5,210 nt of DNA from Spirochaetaceae bacterium. GTDB taxonomy: Bacteria; Spirochaetota; Spirochaetia; Treponematales; Rectinemataceae. Shown piece by piece: positions 3,672 through 5,210 of this stretch. The number at the start of each line of letters is the position of its first letter. Position 1 is the stretch's first letter. The position numbers were made by a program, and so were the translations under genes. Location of the stretch: NCBI GenBank assembly GCA_016794765.1, contig JAEUJG010000221.1, positions 1-5,210 of the forward strand, written 5' to 3'. The notes beneath the pieces were generated by a model. It saw only the letters and a program-made list of their open reading frames with translations, was not told where the DNA came from and did not search any database.

Positions 3672-5210
3672 GTGTCGCGGAGGAGCTGTCTTCTGGGGGC
3701 CGTCGTGGCCATGGCCGCCGCCGTGGCGGCCGGAGCGCAGGAATTCTCGGTTCGGGCTTCGCCGGAAGCCTCGATACCCTTCGGCGCCGACGCCGCGGTC
3801 TTCAAGGCGGGCGCCGGCGCCTCCTTCAGGGCCGAGGTCGAACTCTTCGGCTTCCTGTCGCCTTCGCTCGAAGCGGGCCTTGTTTCCTGCCAACGCCAAG
3901 GCTTCACCGAGGGACTCCTCCTCACGAGGGGAGGGGCGGGCCTCGGCGTGGTCGCCTATCCCTTGCCGCGGATCAAGCTGCGCGCCGGCGGCTCCGCCGG
4001 CCTCTACTCAATGACCTATGACAACGTTTCCCGCGCCGACCTTTTCTGGCGCGCCGGCGGCGAGGTCGGCTACCGCTTTTCGCCCGGATTTTCGCTTTCC
4101 CTCGGCGGGTATTATACCACCCACCAACAGCATACGCCGAGCTTCGGCCTCCTCGAACCCCTGTACCGAAGCCTGGACATTTCCCTGACGGCGGAGGTCG
4201 CCTTGAGCCTCCTCGGCGAGCGGAGCTCGGGCGTCGCCGTTTCGGGAGCCCAGTCGTCTTCCGTCTTCCCGATCCGCTACGCTTCCTACGCCGCCGAGAC
4301 CATCGGCGCCATCAGCGTCGAAAACAAGGAGCAGGCGGAGATCCGCGACGTCGAGGTCTGGTTCAGCGCCGGTTCCTACGGCCCCGGTCCCGTCCTCTGC
4401 GGCAAGATCCCCTATCTCGGCCGCGGCAAGAGCGCGGAGCTGCCCTTGCGGGCCGCCCTGGGCGAGGGACTCCTCTCCTTCACCGAAAACACGAAGATCC
4501 AGGGCGAGGTCCAGGTCCGCTACCGCCTCCTTGACGCCAAGATGGAGGCCAAGCGCACCTATCCGCTCGCGGTCCTCCACCGGAACTCCCTGACCTGGGA
4601 AGACGGCCGAGCGATCGCGGCCTTCGTCTCGCCGAACGATCCCGCCGTCCTCGACCTGTCCAAGTACGTCGCCGGCCTCGTGCGCGAACGGATCCGTCCC
4701 GAGATCGACAAGAACCTCCAATACGCGATGGGCCTCTTCGAGGGACTCCGCCTGGCCGGCATCGTCCGGCAGGTCGATCCCTCCAGCCCCTACGCCGCGA
4801 CCCGGAAGGATCCGCGCGCCCTCGATTACCTCCAGTACCCCTTCCAGACCCTCGCCTACAAGGGCGGCGACACGGACGACCTGGCCGTCCTGTACGCCGC
4901 CGTCCTCGAGTCGGTCGGCATCCCCGCGGCCCTCGTCGCCTTGGAGGACGAGGTCCTGGTCGGCGTGGAGCTCGAGACGGGGGAGGCCGAGGCGCGGAGC
5001 CTCTTCGTGAATCCGGGCGACGCCGCGATAGCCGGCGGCAAGGCCTGGGCCTTCATCGCGCCGAGCCTCCTCAGGGAGGGCTTCCTCCGCGCCTGGCAGG
5101 TCGGCTCCCAGCGCTGGGCCGCGGCGAAAGGCGCCGGCGCCCTCATGCCGCTGGCGGAGGGCTGGAAGGCCTTTCCGCCGGTGGGCATCCCCGGCGCGGA
5201 CTATCGCGCG
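3672..5210 (+). CDS. Secreted protein with barrel-like N-terminus and degenerate transglutaminase-like domain (partial, runs off the end)
   Basis: The frame is open for 513 codons to the last base, and the C-terminus is missing. Residues 1-22 are a Sec signal peptide: basic SRR, a hydrophobic core, and likely cleavage after AGA before QEF, with no lipobox. Residues 23-182 contain alternating, Gly- and aromatic-rich strands (for example EVGYRFSPGFSLSLGGYY, 131-148) like a small outer-membrane barrel. Residues 200-310 look like an Ig-type beta domain, with ISVENK (214-219), TENTKIQGEVQVRY (271-284) and HRNSLTWEDGRAIAAFVSP (303-321). Residues 330-480 resemble a transglutaminase-like fold: YLQYPFQTLAYKGGD (386-400), DDLAVLYAAVLESVGI (402-417), EGFLRAWQVGSQRW (469-482). 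The expected Cys, His and acidic residue appear as Thr401, Glu427 and Ala463, so I infer a non-catalytic domain. The protein probably sits in or under the outer membrane. It has its own promoter, and its codon use matches the operon. The exact role is unknown. Confidence 0.85.
   Translation, partial: MSRRSCLLGAVVAMAAAVAAGAQEFSVRASPEASIPFGADAAVFKAGAGASFRAEVELFGFLSPSLEAGLVSCQRQGFTEGLLLTRGGAGLGVVAYPLPRIKLRAGGSAGLYSMTYDNVSRADLFWRAGGEVGYRFSPGFSLSLGGYYTTHQQHTPSFGLLEPLYRSLDISLTAEVALSLLGERSSGVAVSGAQSSSVFPIRYASYAAETIGAISVENKEQAEIRDVEVWFSAGSYGPGPVLCGKIPYLGRGKSAELPLRAALGEGLLSFTENTKIQGEVQVRYRLLDAKMEAKRTYPLAVLHRNSLTWEDGRAIAAFVSPNDPAVLDLSKYVAGLVRERIRPEIDKNLQYAMGLFEGLRLAGIVRQVDPSSPYAATRKDPRALDYLQYPFQTLAYKGGDTDDLAVLYAAVLESVGIPAALVALEDEVLVGVELETGEAEARSLFVNPGDAAIAGGKAWAFIAPSLLREGFLRAWQVGSQRWAAAKGAGALMPLAEGWKAFPPVGIPGADYRA

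Noticed and set aside
2762..3925. Minus-strand open frame of 387 codons crossing rplQ, terminator and promoter
   Set aside because: It runs antisense through rplQ, the terminator hairpin and the start of the secreted-protein gene, and its translation matches no family. It is a high-GC shadow.
4008..4721. Minus-strand open frame of 237 codons opposite the secreted-protein gene
   Set aside because: The plus strand here has a signal peptide, recognisable domains and a promoter. The antisense frame shows only mirror composition.
1..5210. CRISPR array, tRNA, rRNA, insertion sequence or phage genes
   Set aside because: No regularly spaced repeats, tRNA cloverleaf, rRNA-like sequence, transposase motif or terminal inverted repeats were seen by eye. 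The window is filled by housekeeping genes and one envelope gene.

Overview
The window is about 65% GC by eye and lies almost entirely on the plus strand. It holds the end of the spc ribosomal-protein operon joined to the alpha operon, then a terminator, a fresh promoter and the first part of an unrelated cell-envelope gene. The C-terminus of SecY, the small zinc-ribbon gene after rplQ and the family of the last gene resemble what I remember of high-GC spirochaetes (Spirochaetales). This assignment rests on memory of protein style and not on a search, so treat it as a lean.

Bases 1-3472 read secY (3' end), rpmJ (L36), rpsM (S13), rpsK (S11), rpsD (S4), rpoA (RNA polymerase alpha), rplQ (L17) and an unnamed 56-residue zinc-ribbon protein. 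Gaps are 9-52 bases, and rpoA overlaps rplQ by 11 bases. Nearly every gene has a clear Shine-Dalgarno sequence, so this looks like one co-transcribed, translationally coupled unit making protein-export, ribosome and RNA polymerase parts. L36, S4 and the zinc-ribbon protein all carry cysteine sets suited to zinc.

Bases 3473-3671 are non-coding. They contain a GNRA-loop hairpin, a perfect 11-bp rho-independent terminator with a T tract, an AT-rich stretch with a good sigma-70-type promoter (TTGAGT, 16 bases, TATAAT), a small palindrome just downstream, and a Shine-Dalgarno sequence.

Bases 3672-5210 hold 513 codons of an open gene that runs off the window. It encodes a secreted protein with a signal peptide, a beta-strand-rich (barrel-like) N-terminal part, a middle beta domain and a transglutaminase-like domain whose three expected catalytic residues all appear to be replaced. 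The operon is ordinary. The two things most worth a second look are this apparent pseudo-transglutaminase and the undescribed zinc-ribbon gene at the end of the alpha operon.
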